From: Muscardinus avellanarius
Taxonomy: Eukaryota; Chordata; Mammalia; Rodentia; Gliridae
Direction of reading: 5' to 3'
Assembly: GCA_963383645.1 (NCBI GenBank)
Contig: OY726564.1
Coordinates: 110,320,540-110,384,539, forward strand
Length of the DNA stretch: 64,000 bases
The position numbers and the translations under genes are program-made. Below are positions 11,394-23,672 of the stretch, in pieces. Positions within the stretch are counted from its first letter, which is position 1. Every line of letters begins with the position of its first letter. Below the pieces are notes generated by a model. The model was not told where the DNA came from. It searched no databases and saw only the letters and a program-made list of their open reading frames with translations.

Positions 11394-13377
11394 TCAAAGA
11401 AAAACACCAGGGCAAATTGAAGCAAATGTTGAAGGACTTTAAGTACTTGAAGAACTTTAAGTAAACCACAGAGGGGGTTGGTAAGGCTTATGTTTCAACT
11501 AATGATGAAAATATAAACAATAGATATCCTTTAAGGTGTACCTTTTCCTCTGCAACAGCATAAAAATTGCTTGTAGTTATTTCTAATAAACAATATAGGA
11601 AAAAGAGAATACTGTTAAGTGCATATTATTCTCCAGTCCAGGTAAGAAGAGAGCTCAGAGGGGAGAATAAAATCAGACAGTGGTAAAAATGGTGATATTG
11701 AGAGCCGATGTCTCTTGAGTGTCGGCGACACTCAATATTCCAGGAATTGCACTTCATCTACATGATTTCATTTTATCCTCAGAGAAATCTCACATGATTT
11801 ATTATTAGATAGAACTCTGGGGAAAGAATACCAAACCAACCTGAAATATCTTAGCAACAAAGGGAATTGTCTCACGGAAGTGGAAATCTCAGGGATAGAT
11901 ATTCCTGGCTTCAGCAATGGCTGAATCCATGGGATCAGATGATGTCACTGGGATGCTCTCTGTGTTTTTTGTTTGTCGGCTCTACTGGCTGCATTGCAGA
12001 CAGTCACTCTTGACATATGCAAGGGAATTCACTGCCGGAAGCTCCAAGCCCAATACTGACCGGTCTAAAGGGAGAAGCACATGACCACTCCCTCTTTCTT
12101 CCTTTCTTGCTTTCCTTGCCTTCTCTATGCAGGGGACACTCTGAGTGGCCCTGCTCCATCCTGTGCACCTCAGTCAGGTCACGACAAGGACCAGAACAAG
12201 TCATGTGAGCATGCCTCTTCACCAGAGCTAGGCAGATGATGCAATTGGCAGACCCACAGACACCAGTGGGAAGCAAACTGCCAGAAAAATGTCCACTTCA
12301 AGCAAAGATGAACATTAGCCCTATTTAGCAATGAAAAAGCTAAGGCCTAACATGGTTGGATTTAAAACAGGCTTTGGAATAAAATAGCTCATTCTTCAGC
12401 CAGTGGATATTAAGCTAAGACGCTGTTGGAAAGGACTGTGCCTGAGCCTCACCCAGGTAGTTAAGTCAGATCCTAGGTGATGGGAACTAAGGAGTATATT
12501 TCTTAAATTTCCTCAGGTAATTCTGATATTGCCACTAGAGCGAACTCCCATCTGAAGCCCTGGGCCCCTGTTAGTAAGAACCTCAGGCCACACAAGGGGT
12601 TCTCCTCCCCACCCCCTCCATCATCCAACTCAGAAGGTCCAGCAGCCTGCACCACACACCCACCTCCCTCACTCAGCTTTATATCAACCCATCCTTAGGG
12701 CTATGGTCTCTGGTACCTCACTTGCCACAGCAGACATTCAGTAAATATGTGTTAAATGCAATCGATGTATCTCCCTAGATTTTGCACACAAAGACTTTTG
12801 CTAGAATAAAAGGCTCAGAGAGGAAACAAGAAAACTGTCTCCCTGATAAAGCAGTAGTGATATTGACAAGAAGGAAAAAGATAGTAACCCACTGTCCACA
12901 TTTTCTGAGTGAAAAAAGAAAAAGAAAAAATTAATAAAAGCGGACCTCAGGAAGTAAGATTATCATACAGTATAAATTACTTTTCAAATTACCATAACCC
13001 TTCGAGCCAGCTCTTCAGCTCTCGTTCTGCCAAGTTCCTTAATTATGACATCCCCGTTCCCCAATTAAAGGCTAATTAAGCCTGTCAGCACCTTTCTAGA
13101 ATATTAACTATTTTATTCTTTAAAAAGTAAGGCTTTATTAAATTGAAATCCTTTGTGAGAATCCAGTATATTTTAAGGACTTCTTGATCTCTTGTTTCAT
13201 CTGACTACACCATACCTAATAATACCCTTATTCTGATCAAAAGTTTAAGATTAACCTTACCGTAGCCAAACTGGTTTTGTTTCAAAAAGCTCCTACTGGT
13301 ACTACGCTCACATACTAGCTGCTGACTCAGTGTTCATTTTGTCAGTTTCTCCTTTTTCCTACAAAACAGCTTGATGC
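11394..13377. other. Unique-looking DNA
   Basis: No repeat or gene is recognised. Overlapping frames at 12004-12276 (-) and 12017-12208 (+) are mutually antisense and unsupported. A CCCCACCCCCTCC run lies near 12609. Confidence 0.45.
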
Positions 13378-13572
13378 CGCCAGGCATGATGGGTACACAC
13401 ATGTAATCCCAGTATTTGGGAGGCTGAGACAGGAGGATCGCAGGTCCACAGCCAGCCTCAGCTACCTAATGAGGCTCTCTACAACTTAGTTTCAAAAATA
13501 AAGAACAAAAAAGTAGGGCTAGAAGTATAGCTTGGAGGTAAAATGTCCCTGAGCATTTTACCTGATCCTCAG
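13378..13572 (+). mobile_element. B1-ID SINE
   Basis: CGCCAGGCATGATGGGTACAC start; right half GGGCTAGAAGTATAGCTTGGAGG; tail replaced by a TATACA repeat. Confidence 0.85.
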
Positions 13573-13583
13573 TATATACATAC

Positions 13584-13641
<58 letters not shown>
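13573..13641 (+). repeat. (TATACA)n microsatellite
   Basis: Ten or so ATACAT-type hexamers at the SINE tail. Confidence 0.95.
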
Positions 13642-13642
<1 letters not shown>

Positions 13643-14735
13643 ATCTTGATATTTCTCTCAGACTTCATTTCCCCCATAGTACTCTGTCTCATCCTTCTTT
13701 TGAGTATACAGTTGCCTTCAGGGTAACTAATTTTTCCTACTTGTCTGGATCTCTTTCCTAAAAATTTTCCATTTTCAGCCAGCCTGGGATCTTCTTTTAC
13801 ACTGCACCTGCTCTAAATCTGCTGACCGTCCTGATGAGGACCACGCTTGAGAATGTTTATGGACCCGCCAGCTGCAGACCCTTGGCGCCCACCCAAAACA
13901 TCTGTTGTTTCCATGCCCTCTCCTAACCTTCAGTGCCCACTCCTGCTGGACTCAGGCATTTCTTCAGTCCAGAGGGTTTATAGGTTTTACGTGTCTACAG
14001 AATCATCTAATCTTTGTTCTGCCAGTGAGTTTATTTCCAGAAAAAGGATTTGACACTAAAGTGCTTTTCAGTGCCTATGCCTAAAATGTCCTTTTCTGAA
14101 ATACAAAGGCTTAATTGGTGATCATATCCCTTTTTGAACATATTTTTCCAGTGTTCTTGTTCTCCTCTTTTTATTTTCAGTAATCACTGAAGGAAAATCA
14201 AAATCTAACATGAACCCAGGAGCAGGCCCTGTTCAGAACAAGAATGTACCAGTTCCTTTAGAAACTTGATAGTCCCATTCCTTTGACTGTTACTGTCACT
14301 ACCTCAGGACTTCACACTTGGTCAATGTCTTGAAAAATTCTTAATTTCTATGCTTATAATTCTTAGTACTCAAGGACTTCTTTCACCAGATAGTTTTATA
14401 CGTTGGTAGCACCAGGGTTCAATAGGCTTTGAAAAGACAGCTTGAGCACCTAATCACTATTTGTAACACTGATCCTATGAAAACAAAAAATGTTACGAAT
14501 TCACAGAAATAAACTTTCATGAATAGAAACACATCTCCCCACCTTGCCTGCCCACTAAGACCCTACCACGAGCCTTAAGAAAGGCGCTGGACACACAGCA
14601 ACCACAAGAACACAGAAGCTCACCGACTACCATTCTGTCTAACGCCTTTCTTCCTAGTTCAATTTTCTGCCTCCTGAATCATACCCTTAAGTAGTTCCTT
14701 TGGCAATATCCTTTTTGTTTGTTTGTTAAATTCTA
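13642..14735. other. No recognisable feature
   Basis: Unique-looking; the 68-codon frame at 13847-14053 shows no recognisable domain. Confidence 0.4.
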
Positions 14736-14739
14736 AGAC

Positions 14740-15560
14740 CTTTTTTGTGAGGTTTTATTGTTTGGGAGATTTTAGCTGGCTACAGAATTTAGGTTATTAT
14801 TCATTTTACCTTAACTTCTTAGGATATTACTTGACTGTTTCCTGACTTCTGTTACTGCCTCTCGAGAAGTCTTCGGTCAGTCAAATTGTGATTCCTTTGT
14901 TGGTAACCTGTCTTTTTACTAAAGTTGCTTTTATTATATTCTTTTTGTCTTTAGTCATCTGTGGCTTCACTAAGATGTGCCTACATGTGGACTTACTTTA
15001 CATATTCTGCCAAGAAACATGTTGTGCTTCTTGAATATTAGACTCATAATTTTATTAATGCTAAAAAATTCACAGCTGCCTTATCTTTGTGTATTTACTC
15101 TCCACATTCTTCTTTACGTATTCTAACTGAACAATCATAATGGATGTATGTTTCAACTTCTTATATCTCCAATGTCTCTTTATGTTTCATGTTTTCCATA
15201 TTTTCTTTTTAATGCTTCCAGATAATTTCCTCAGATTTATCTTCCAGTGTACTGCTTCTTTTTAAGCTATAGCTGATATGTAACCTATCCACTAATTTTA
15301 CTGACTACATGTTTTATTTCTAAAAGTTCTATCTAGTTATTTTTAAGTAAGTCTATTCTTTTCATTCACTCTGACACTTTACTGTTTCTTCTTTTATGTC
15401 ATTATACATATGCATATTTGACAGTCTTATTTGAAAGTTACATTAGTTGACACACTGCCCTGGACAGTGGATTGTTTCTTTGGCATTTTATAATTTTGGA
15501 GTGTGAGCTTATCTTCATTGTAGCATTATGTATAAAATCTTGTGTGCCCTGGGTAAATGT
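14740..15560 (-). mobile_element. Ancient L1 (L1M-type) fragment
   Basis: Landmarks on the + strand: GAGAAGTCTTCGGTCAGTC, GTAACCTGTCTTTTTACT, CTTTTTGTCTTTAGTCATCTG, AATTTCCTCAGATTTATCTTCC, TTTCTAAAAGTTCTATCTAG. They fit the antisense of old mammalian L1 sequence. Confidence 0.6.
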
Positions 15561-16279
15561 GTCCTTCCAAAAGAGGCTTTTAATTTTCTTCTTCCAGTCA
15601 TGAGGCTGTAAATCATCTGTACACTATTCTCTCAGCTTGGGAATTCTCAGACAGTCATTTACTTTTACACAATTTTTGTTTTCCTCAAGGGATCAGTCTC
15701 TATATCGTCCCTACTATCAAGGAAAGAAGGTCTCTCCTGATAAAACTCAGCCCATACAGACTGGGAGACATAGCTACTTCCTCAAGATATGCATATAACA
15801 AAGCAAATCTAAAAGTGGCATGAAGAATCAAGAAAAAAAAGAAAACTCATCTTTAGTAACCAACCCAAATCAAATAGAGATCTGTAAACTGTCTGACAAA
15901 TAATTCAAAATAATTATCTCAACTTAAAGAAGAAATATTATAATTAACATCACATAAATACAAAAGATTATAAGAGATATTATAAACAATTACACACCAA
16001 CAAATTGGATTACCTAGAAGAAATTTATAAATTCCCAGACACATGCAACCTACCAAGACTAAATCATGGAAAAATACGAACTCAAAATCATGAAAATATA
16101 AAAAGATTAGTGATTAAGGAGATCAAATCAATTATAACAAGTTTCCCATCAAGGAAAAGCCCAGGATCTGATAATTTCATTGATAAATTCTACTAAACTT
16201 CTTTTTCAAAACTAACATCAATCTTTCTCAAACACTTCTAAAAATTTGAAGAGGAAATACTACCAAACTCAATTTACCA

Positions 16280-16429
16280 GGTGCATTCTCAGGGCTGTAA
16301 TCTAAAACATTTGACCACCACAACTTGCTTTGAAGAAAATTTATTTGCTCATAGTTCTGGAGATTTCAGGGGTTCGTTCAGTCACGTTAGGTCAAGTGAA
16401 GTCTGTGGAGCTCAGGGCATGACATGGGC

Positions 16430-16477
<48 letters not shown>

Positions 16478-16745
16478 AAGAGGGGGGGAGAAAGAGAGAG
16501 AGAGCAAGAGGGGGGGAGAAAGAGAGAGAGAGCAAGAGAGGGGGGGGGAGAGAGAATGAACAAAGGCTATGTTCTTATATCATGAAAATCAGAAGCAAGA
16601 GACAGAGCAAGGGGAAGAGGGACCACATGTAATCCCCAAGAACACACCACAGGGACCCCTTCTTAGCAACCAAGCCCCATCTCTGATATGGCTGCCTTGT
16701 CTCTGTGAGGTCTGGGGGACATTCTAAATCTAAACCATACTATCA
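16280..16745 (-). mobile_element. MST/MaLR-like LTR inserted in the old L1
   Basis: L1 text breaks off and resumes around this block. On the minus strand it begins TGATAGTATGGTTTAGATTTAG, contains CCCCCAGACCTCACAGAG, a CT-rich tract and GAGCAAATAAATTTTCTTC, the order seen in MST-type LTRs. Exact edges are uncertain. Confidence 0.5.
16434..16555 (+). repeat. GA-rich minisatellite
   Basis: A 35-40 base GA run followed by about three units of a ~30-base motif, GAGAGAGAGCAAGAGGGGGG plus GAGAAA, within the LTR. Its arginine/glutamate frame is not a gene. Confidence 0.9.
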
Positions 16746-17553
16746 GGCCAGCATTATCCTCATACTAAAGCCAGACAAGGACACTGCAAGAAAAGAAATT
16801 CACAGGCCAATATCCCTAGTGAGCTTTGATGCAAAAATGTTTAACAAAATACTAGCAAATCAAATTCAACAACACATTAAGTGACCATTCACTACGGTCC
16901 ACTGAGACTTATCACAGGGATGCAAGAATAGTTCAACATATGTAAATCTATAAATGTGATAAACCACATTAACAGAAAGAAGGACAAAAACCATATGACT
17001 ACCTCAAAGTAAAATTTAATATGCTTTCATGACAAAAGTCCCCAACAAATTAAGTGTAGAAGGAATGTACCTCAATAAAATGAATGTTATATATGACAAA
17101 CCCACAGCCAATATCATACATAATAATAAAGTGCTGAAAGTTTTTCCCTCAAAGAAATAACAAGACAAAATACCCACTCTCAACATTCTGTTCAACATAA
17201 TACTGGAAGTTCAAGCCAGAGCAATTAAGCAGAAAAAGGAAATTAAAAGCATCCCAATTAGAAAGGAAGAAGTTAAATTGTCTGTTTCTAGATGACAGAT
17301 GACATGATCTCATATATTGAAAACTCTGAAGACTTCAGCACAAACAAACACAAAAAATAATTAGAATAAGTGAATTAAATAAAGTTTTAAGACACAACAC
17401 CAATATACAAAAACCAGTAGCATTTCTATACACTAATAACAAAGTACTCAAAAATAAAGAAAATTCCATTTATATCACCTATAAAAATATAACTCTTAGA
17501 AATAAATTCAACCAAGGAGTAAAAAGATCTGCACAGTGAAAACCATAAAATGA

Positions 17554-17761
17554 GCCGGGCGTGGTGGCGCACGCTTGTAATCCCAGCATTTGGGAGGCTG
17601 AGACTGGAGGATCGCGGATTGCGGAACGCCTCAGCTACTTAGTGAGGCCCTTTGCAACTCATTGAGACCCGGTTTCAAAATAAAGAATAAAAAATAGGGC
17701 AGAGGGTGTAGCTAGGAGGTCAAATGCCCCTGGGTTTCTTCCCCAGACCTGAAAAGAAAAA
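17554..17761 (+). mobile_element. B1-ID SINE in old L1
   Basis: Near-consensus GCCGGGCGTGGTGGCGCACG start. Flanked by GAAAACCATAAAATG before and after. Confidence 0.9.
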
Positions 17762-17806
17762 AAAGAAAACCATAAAATGTTGATGAAAAAAAAATTGAAA
17801 AAGACA

Positions 17807-18214
17807 GCCAGGCGTGGTGGCACAGGCTTGTGATCCCAGCATTAGGGAAGCTGAAAAAGAAGGATGGCAGTTTGCCGGGCGTGGTGGCGCACGCTTGTAA
17901 TCCCCAGGCTTGGGAGGCGGAGACAGGAGGATCGCGCAGGTTCGAAGCCAGCAGTGCTGGTGTAAGAGACCCTGTTTCAAAAATATAAAATAGGTCTGGG
18001 AGTGTAGCCTGGAGGTAGAAGGGCTTCCAGGAACCCCAGTACCACCAAAAAAAAAAGAAGAAGGATGGCAGTTCATGGACAGCCTCAGCTACTTAGTGAG
18101 GCCCTTTGCAACTCAGTGAGACTCTATTTCAAAATAAAAGAATAAAAAATAGGGCTGGGGGTGTATCTCGAAGGTAAAATGCCCCAGGGTTCCAACCCTA
18201 GTACCACAAAAAAA
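17807..18214 (+). mobile_element. B1-ID SINE split by a second SINE
   Basis: Outer copy: left piece 17807-17873, right piece from 18074 (GGACAGCCTCAGCTACTTAG) to GTACCACAAAAAAA. Outer target duplication is TTGAAAAAGACA / TTGAAGAAGACA. Confidence 0.9.
17874..18056 (+). mobile_element. B1-ID SINE (short variant) nested in a SINE
   Basis: Complete short-variant copy ending GAACCCCAGTACCACC plus A-tract. AGAAGGATGGCAGTT of the outer SINE is duplicated on both sides. Confidence 0.95.
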
Positions 18215-18300
18215 TTTTGAAGAAGACAAATAGAAGATATTCCATATTTGTACATTAGAAATAATATTAAAATGTCTATACTACCCAAAGTGACCTGCTT

Positions 18301-18954
18301 CAGTTAACCTGTGAATCATCCCTAATTTTGGCTTTGCATTTATAGACACAATTTTAATGGATCCTCTCGGGTGTCTGTGGTGTTTAAGAAAACAGACTCT
18401 GATATCTGATAGACATGATTTTGAATCCTAGTGTTTCCATGTTATCAATGAGAATGTATTCAGCAACGTGGAGCTGAACCAATTAAAAATGGCTTAAGTG
18501 ATGAGTGTTGATTACCTCCAGACGTAGGACTGGTCCTGAGGTAAGTTTGGTTAATTCAGTAGGTTCTTTCCATGTCTCCATTTTGCCACCTTCAGAATGT
18601 CACCTTTGTTCTTTGGTTTTCTCCCTTTATGTCCATCAATATTATCTCCATATTGGAGGTCTCCAATAGCCCAGCACGCCACAGCTTCACACCACAGCAT
18701 CTGGAGATAGAGAACAGTTAAACTGTCTTTTTTAAGAACAAGGATAAAGTTTCCAGGGCCCCCATAGGATATTTCTCTTCACATGACTGAATTAATTATT
18801 TGGCAAGGAGACTGGATCAGATCAATGAGAAATCACCCCTTCTCACTGCAGATATGGCTGTCCTCACTAATGGTGTAAAATATTAATGTCATTAGAGGGA
18901 AAAAAGGGGAAAATAGCTGTTGAGTTGATCACTAGCAGAATGTTCTCATCTTTC
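18301..18954. other. Unique-looking DNA with a possible MIR trace
   Basis: 18390-18450 (ACAGACTCTGATATCTGATAG, GATTTTGAATCCTAG) faintly resembles a MIR start. Nothing else is recognised. Confidence 0.35.
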
Positions 18955-19140
18955 TGACTGTATGATCATTAGAAGGTTGCTGAACATTGCTCAGCCTCAG
19001 TTCCTTATCCACTAAATGCAGATAATAATAGTACTTACAGTACACGTTTTTGTGAGGCTTAACTAGGATCATTCATGAACAGTACTTAGCATCCTGCCTG
19101 GCATGTAACTACCCAACAAGTGTTACCTATTAATCTGCCA
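18955..19140 (+). mobile_element. MIR fossil
   Basis: GCTCAGCCTCAGTTCCTTATCC, AGATAATAATAGTACTTACA and GTGAGGCTTAACTAGGATCA match the 3' half of MIR. Confidence 0.65.
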
Positions 19141-19432
19141 TCTAGTTTCTCAATGAATATTATAATCAGTCTTTTTTATATTTCTTCTGACCCTTCTTCC
19201 TCTTTTAGCACCTAACAACTTTATAATAAGAATCTTTGATGTGATTGAAAGCTTTTCTTATGTTAACTGAATTTCTTTTTTTGCACTATACCATGGCCAT
19301 TTATTCAATTTAAAGTACAAAAGTAGATCTAATGCAAAATTAAAAGACTGACCAGCACTAATAATAAAGAGAAAATTACTATAATTCTGGCTATAATTCA
19401 ATTTATTTTATTTGAAACATCCAAACCAAAAG

Positions 19433-19468
<36 letters not shown>

Positions 19469-19715
19469 AAGGCTTTGTTCAGATACCTTTCTCATATGCC
19501 TATGAAATAAAAGATTAAAACAGAAAAGTTTTCAACATAAATTTTCACTTTAATTATTACCTTCATGTTTGTATGAAATTTTCTTAAATGATGTGAAAAT
19601 GATACTGAATTATGTATGTATAATTATATGTTGTTACAAGAATATTGTTTGATATTTCACCCTTTTCTCTTCTTCCTTCTTTCTTTATTTTATTCTTTCC
19701 TCCTTTTTATTATGT
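19141..19715. other. AT-rich DNA with an (AT)n run
   Basis: A 28-base AT run at 19436-19463 not attached to a SINE. No gene or older repeat is recognised. Confidence 0.5.
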
Positions 19716-19889
19716 TATTGAAGATTGAACTCAGGGGCATTCTGCCTCTGAGCTACACTCTCAGCCCTATTTAATTTTTTTAATTTTTGAAACAGAATCT
19801 CACTCAGTTAACACAGCCTCAAAGTTATGAACCTACTGTTTTAGCCTCCCAAGTGCTGAGATTACAGGCATGTACCACCACACCCAACT
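19716..19889 (-). mobile_element. B1-ID SINE, diverged
   Basis: GAACTCAGGGGCATTCTGCC, GAGCTACACTCTCAGCCC, GAGATTACAGGCATGTACCACC. Confidence 0.8.
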
Positions 19890-20074
19890 TATTCATATGT
19901 CTTATATGAGATAAGGGGAAAATATATAAGTCATCTGAGTATTCCAGTGGTAGGGCATTCTTTAGGTATTTTGCCATTATTTCTTTGAACAACTTCTGGA
20001 TAATTTAGTAGTGTCCTCTTTGTAAATAAGGCCATGCAGGTCAAGGACAGAACTCGGCCTAGAGCGAGATTAGC

Positions 20075-20165
20075 TGGGTTCCAGCTCTGCTGGCCACTGA
20101 GTATCTGAGCAGCCACAGGCAATTCTGATGTTCTCTGAACCTGTTTCCTCATCCACACCCCAACC
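20075..20165 (+). mobile_element. MIR fossil
   Basis: GCTGGGTTCCAGCTCTGCTGG ... CTCTGAACCTGTTTCCTCATCC. Confidence 0.55.
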
Positions 20166-20431
20166 TTGATATCTCTGATGTTAGAAGCAGAGCTGGTACT
20201 GCCAACCTCAGCCATGTCCTGGGATTTTAAAGCCATGTCACGACACCATGCTCACATAGTGTCCACCCAGTAAGTTACTTTGGGTGCCCTCCAAACATGC
20301 AGGCAACCTTCTCCCCTTGGCAGACGTTGAACTGAGTCCAGGTTCTACCCTGTTGACCTGCAGAAGTTCATTCTGTTCTTTATGTTGTCAGAAAATCTGG
20401 TGTCTCATGTCTTTGGAAAATGGGCTTCAAA

Positions 20432-20635
20432 CAGGTCTGGTGGTGCATGCACGCCTAGAATCACAGTGCTTTGGAGGCAAGACAAGAGGATCACAGATCT
20501 GAGGACAGTAAGACTCTCAGCAACCTAGTGAGACTCTGCTTCAAAAACAAATAAAAAAATAAAAAAGGGCTGAAGATGTAGCTCAGAGGTACAATGCCCT
20601 TGGGTCCAATCACCAGTACTACAAATAAAGACAGA
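20432..20635 (+). mobile_element. B1-ID SINE
   Basis: Diverged left half (CAGGTCTGGTGGTGCATGC); right half GGGCTGAAGATGTAGCTCAGAGG. Confidence 0.8.
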
Positions 20636-20703
20636 AAGAAAGGGGAGGAGGGAGGGAAGAATGGAGGAATGAGGGAAGGAAGGAAGGAAGGAAGGAAGGA
20701 AGG
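20636..20703 (+). repeat. GGAA-rich microsatellite at a SINE tail
   Basis: G/A-rich tract ending in seven GGAA units; lysine/glutamate frame is an artefact. Confidence 0.9.
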
Positions 20704-20767
20704 GGAATCCAAAAGTGGAAGTGTAACAGCAACACCTATTCAAAAATACCTACAAAAACTTAGTATT

Positions 20768-20975
20768 TTGGGGGGGTGATACTGGGGGTGGAACTCAGAG
20801 GCTTTCTACCTCCAGGCTATACTCCCAGACCTATTTTATATTTTATTTGGGAACAGGGTCTCACTAAGTTGCTGAGAGCCTCACTAAGTAGCTGAGGCTG
20901 GCTTCGAACCTGCGCGATCCTCCTGTCTCAGCCTCCCAAGCGCGGGGATTACAAGTGTACGCCACCACGCCCGGG
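20768..20975 (-). mobile_element. B1-ID SINE
   Basis: Near-consensus CACCACGCCCGGG end. ACTTAGTATTTT occurs on both sides. Confidence 0.9.
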
Positions 20976-21261
20976 CCTAACACTTAGTATTTTTGATGGT
21001 CAAGCAGCGCAGGCCCCAGATATTATTTAGAAACTCTCCCTCTACACACATCCCTTATTTTTTTGTACCATAAAACATGCTACAATAGACTGAAGACGGA
21101 GTTAGACTGGAACCCAGATTGCTCATCTGAGACAGTGCAATTTTCACTAAATCAGGCTACACTGTCCAAATATGCCAGTGTCAATCAGAAGTTGGGCAGT
21201 AATATAAATATGAAATAATAATAATTATGTTCACAAGGCTTTACAGTGCACAAGCAATGTA

Positions 21262-21785
21262 TTTTTATATGCTTTTATTGACGCATTATAGTCTCACTTC
21301 ATAATGTAAATCATGTTGACAGTGACGTCCATGCACACAGTGCTTGGTGCCCCCACCTCCCCTTCTGCCCCCTTCCCCATACAGAGTACTGAGATTGACC
21401 TTGGTATTTTCACATATGTACACAAAGCTGATGGCAGTAATTCCTTCAATGAACCTCACTTTTCCCTCTCCCCTTCATTCCCTTACCACCTCCCTGGCTC
21501 CACTAAGGTTTCTCCTCCATTATCTGGAGTCCCTCTTATATTCCAATTACTCCCTAGTTCTGCATATTAAACATATGACCCTTCACTTTCTATGCGTGGG
21601 TAATCCTAGTTAACATAATGTTCTCCAGGTCCTTCCATCTTCTTGCAAATGACAATTCTGTTCTTCTTTATTGCTGAGTAGAAGTTCCTTGTGTGGATAT
21701 CCCATGATTTTGCAATCCATTCATCCGTTGGTGGATACCTAGGTTGGTCCATAATTTGGCTATTGTGAATTGAGCTGCGTATAAG
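21262..21785 (-). mobile_element. L1 3' end, 5'-truncated
   Basis: The + strand starts with the reversed L1 tail (TTTTATTGACGCATTATAGTC) and passes through CTCCAGGTCCTTCCATCTTC, TTCTTTATTGCTGAGTAG and GTGGATACCTAGGTTGGTCC, the antisense of the ORF2 C-terminus and 3' UTR. The 60-codon minus frame (21606-21788) is an ORF2 remnant. Confidence 0.8.
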
Positions 21786-22431
21786 CAACTTATACTTTGA
21801 TTATTTCATTTGAACTTCACCACAAAGAAAGAAGACTTGCCCAGCGTCCATTGGCCAGGCAGTGAAGGAGCCAGCCTTGAAGGCCAGCTCTTCCAGCTCC
21901 TTTACACTTCCTGACTCAGCCCTGCTTTCCATCAGACAACCGATTACCACAGAACATAGCAGATCGGCCCACTGGCTCTGGTTGCTCAGTGCTCAACATG
22001 AAAGTGGTTGGTCCAATTGGCAGCCACTCCCAGCCGTCACACGGCCTACTCTATTAATCTCAACATGATAATTAAGTTGTCCTTCAGGACACTCCTGAAC
22101 AGAAAACGAGCCAGAATGTTCCAGCCTATTCTTTATTTTTTCTTTCTTTCTTGGTGCTCTGAAACAGCTCATTTCTAATATCTTCATCTGTTTTCTGTAG
22201 CTACAAAGGAATATCTGAGTTTACTTTGGATCACAGTGCTGGAGGCTGGAAGTCCAAGATCCAGCGCCTACATCTGGTGATGTGTTGTAACCCAGACAGA
22301 AGAGCAGATGGGCAAGAGGGCTCATGCGGAAGAGGCAGAACATGAGTGCTCAGCCCTGCAGAGGACAGCTGCTCTGCAGTCACTGACCCAGTCCTGAAAA
22401 AATGCATTCATTCCCTCCTAGTGGCCTACGC

Positions 22432-22630
22432 AAGCCAGATGCGGTGGTGTACCCCGGTGACCCTGGCTACAAAAGAGGCTGAGGTAGGAGGATCACGAGT
22501 TGAGACCATCCTGGGTGACTTAGGCCCTTTCTCAAATTAAAATTTAAAGGCCTGGGAATAGAGCTCAGTAGTGGAGCACTTGCCTAGAATACACAAAGCA
22601 CTCCGTTCTATCTCCAGTCCTAACAGAAAA
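22432..22630 (+). mobile_element. B1-ID SINE with the long ID half
   Basis: Unlike most copies, the right half keeps the full tRNA-Ala/ID body, GAGCTCAGTAGTGGAGCACTTGCCTAGAA, so it represents an older or separate subfamily. Confidence 0.8.
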
Positions 22631-22649
22631 AAAGCCATTAAAAAATTTT

Positions 22650-22846
22650 CAGGTGTGGTAGCATATGCCTGTAATTTCAGTACTTGAGAGGCTGAGAAAG
22701 GAGGATGGCAGATTGATGGGCAGACTCGGAAACTTAGACCCTCAGCAACTTAGAGCCTGTTTCAAAATAAAAAATTAAAAATAAGACTAAGGGTATAACT
22801 CAGAGGTAGAATGTCCCTGGGTTCAATCCCTAGTACCATACAAAAA
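22650..22846 (+). mobile_element. B1-ID SINE
   Basis: CAGGTGTGGTAGCATATGCC start; right half AAGACTAAGGGTATAACTCAGAGG. Confidence 0.85.
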
Positions 22847-23106
22847 GTGGGAAAAATATCTATGATCCATTTAGTTCTTAAATGGCCCACCATCTCTCAG
22901 TTTTACTACTTGAGGGACTAAGTTTCCAGCACAGGAATTCTCAAGGACATCTTCAAACCATAGCAATTACACACGTACTGTTGACAAACAGTGACATAAA
23001 GGGGTGGTTCACAGGGACAAAACCCACCATATAATCAATTTTTTGACACAGTAAATTTTACTACATAATATTAACAATTTTTTTCACATTTACCACAAAG
23101 TGAGAC

Positions 23107-23300
23107 ATAGTGGTCAAGAGGGAGCATTCTAACGTCACATCAGGGTTCAAACCACAGCTCTTTGGCTAGTTCTATAACCATGAGCCACAGTCCTCATTCC
23201 TACAATAGAGATAAAATTGTAGCCCACATATCATAAGGTGGCTATGAGAAGGAGAGGAGGTAATGCCTGCAAAAGTCTTAAAATCACAGTAGGCACCAAG
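23107..23300 (+). mobile_element. MIR fossil
   Basis: AGTGGTCAAGAGGGAGCATTC, GGGTTCAAACCACAGCTC, ATAACCATGAGCCACAGTCC, AAAGTCTTAAAATCACAGTAGG. Confidence 0.6.
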
Positions 23301-23486
23301 CAAGCAGGCGATAAACATTAGAAGGTGGTGTGTTTACTGGGGCCGTGTCTAACAGTGGTGTCACTTCACACTCAGTGTACAAAGAAAGAAACTGGAGGTG
23401 TGCAGGTGGGCGCGGACCGGAACACTGGGGATGCTGAGCTAGTGTTCTCCTGGTGGTCCAGCAGGTTCTTCTTCCTGTAACTCGCT

Positions 23487-23632
23487 GCCAGGCGTGGTGG
23501 CGCACGCTTGTAATCCCAGAACTTGGCAGGCTGAGACAGGAGGATCGCACAGGTTCGAAACCAGCCTCAGCTACTTAGTGAGGTTCTCAGCAACTTTGTG
23601 AGATCCTGTTTCCAAATATCACCCCAGTACCA
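23487..23632 (+). mobile_element. B1-ID SINE lacking most of the ID half
   Basis: Excellent left half, then GATCCTGTTTCCAAATATCACCCCAGTACC: the ID A-box segment is deleted and only its end remains. Confidence 0.85.
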
Positions 23633-23636
23633 CAAA

Positions 23637-23671
<35 letters not shown>

Positions 23672-23672
23672 A
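23633..23672 (+). repeat. (ATAA)n microsatellite at a SINE tail
   Basis: About ten AAAT units. Confidence 0.95.

Larger units (their letters stand above)
15900..18300 (+). mobile_element. Old LINE-1 ORF2 remnant, repeatedly interrupted
   Basis: ORF2 text from about 15900 to 16279 (DYLEEIYKFPDTCNLPRL, PSRKSPGSDN), resuming 16746-17548 (GGCCAGCATTATCCTCATAC, CACAGGCCAATATCCCTAGT, AACACCAATATACAAAAACC), with short remnants between and after later SINEs. No frame of useful length survives. Confidence 0.8.
22195..22970 (-). mobile_element. MaLR-type LTR fossil split by two SINEs
   Basis: CACAGTGCTGGAGGCTGGAAG on the left and GGGACTAAGTTTCCAGCAC ... CTTCAAACCATAGCA on the right are antisense MaLR landmarks, with SINEs between. 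Confidence 0.5.

Noticed and set aside
12004..12276. 90-codon minus frame as a host exon
   Set aside because: Overlapped by an equally long plus frame; no splice-site pair or recognisable domain supports either.
16281..16559. 92-codon Arg/Glu-rich frame
   Set aside because: Reads a GA-rich minisatellite within an LTR remnant.
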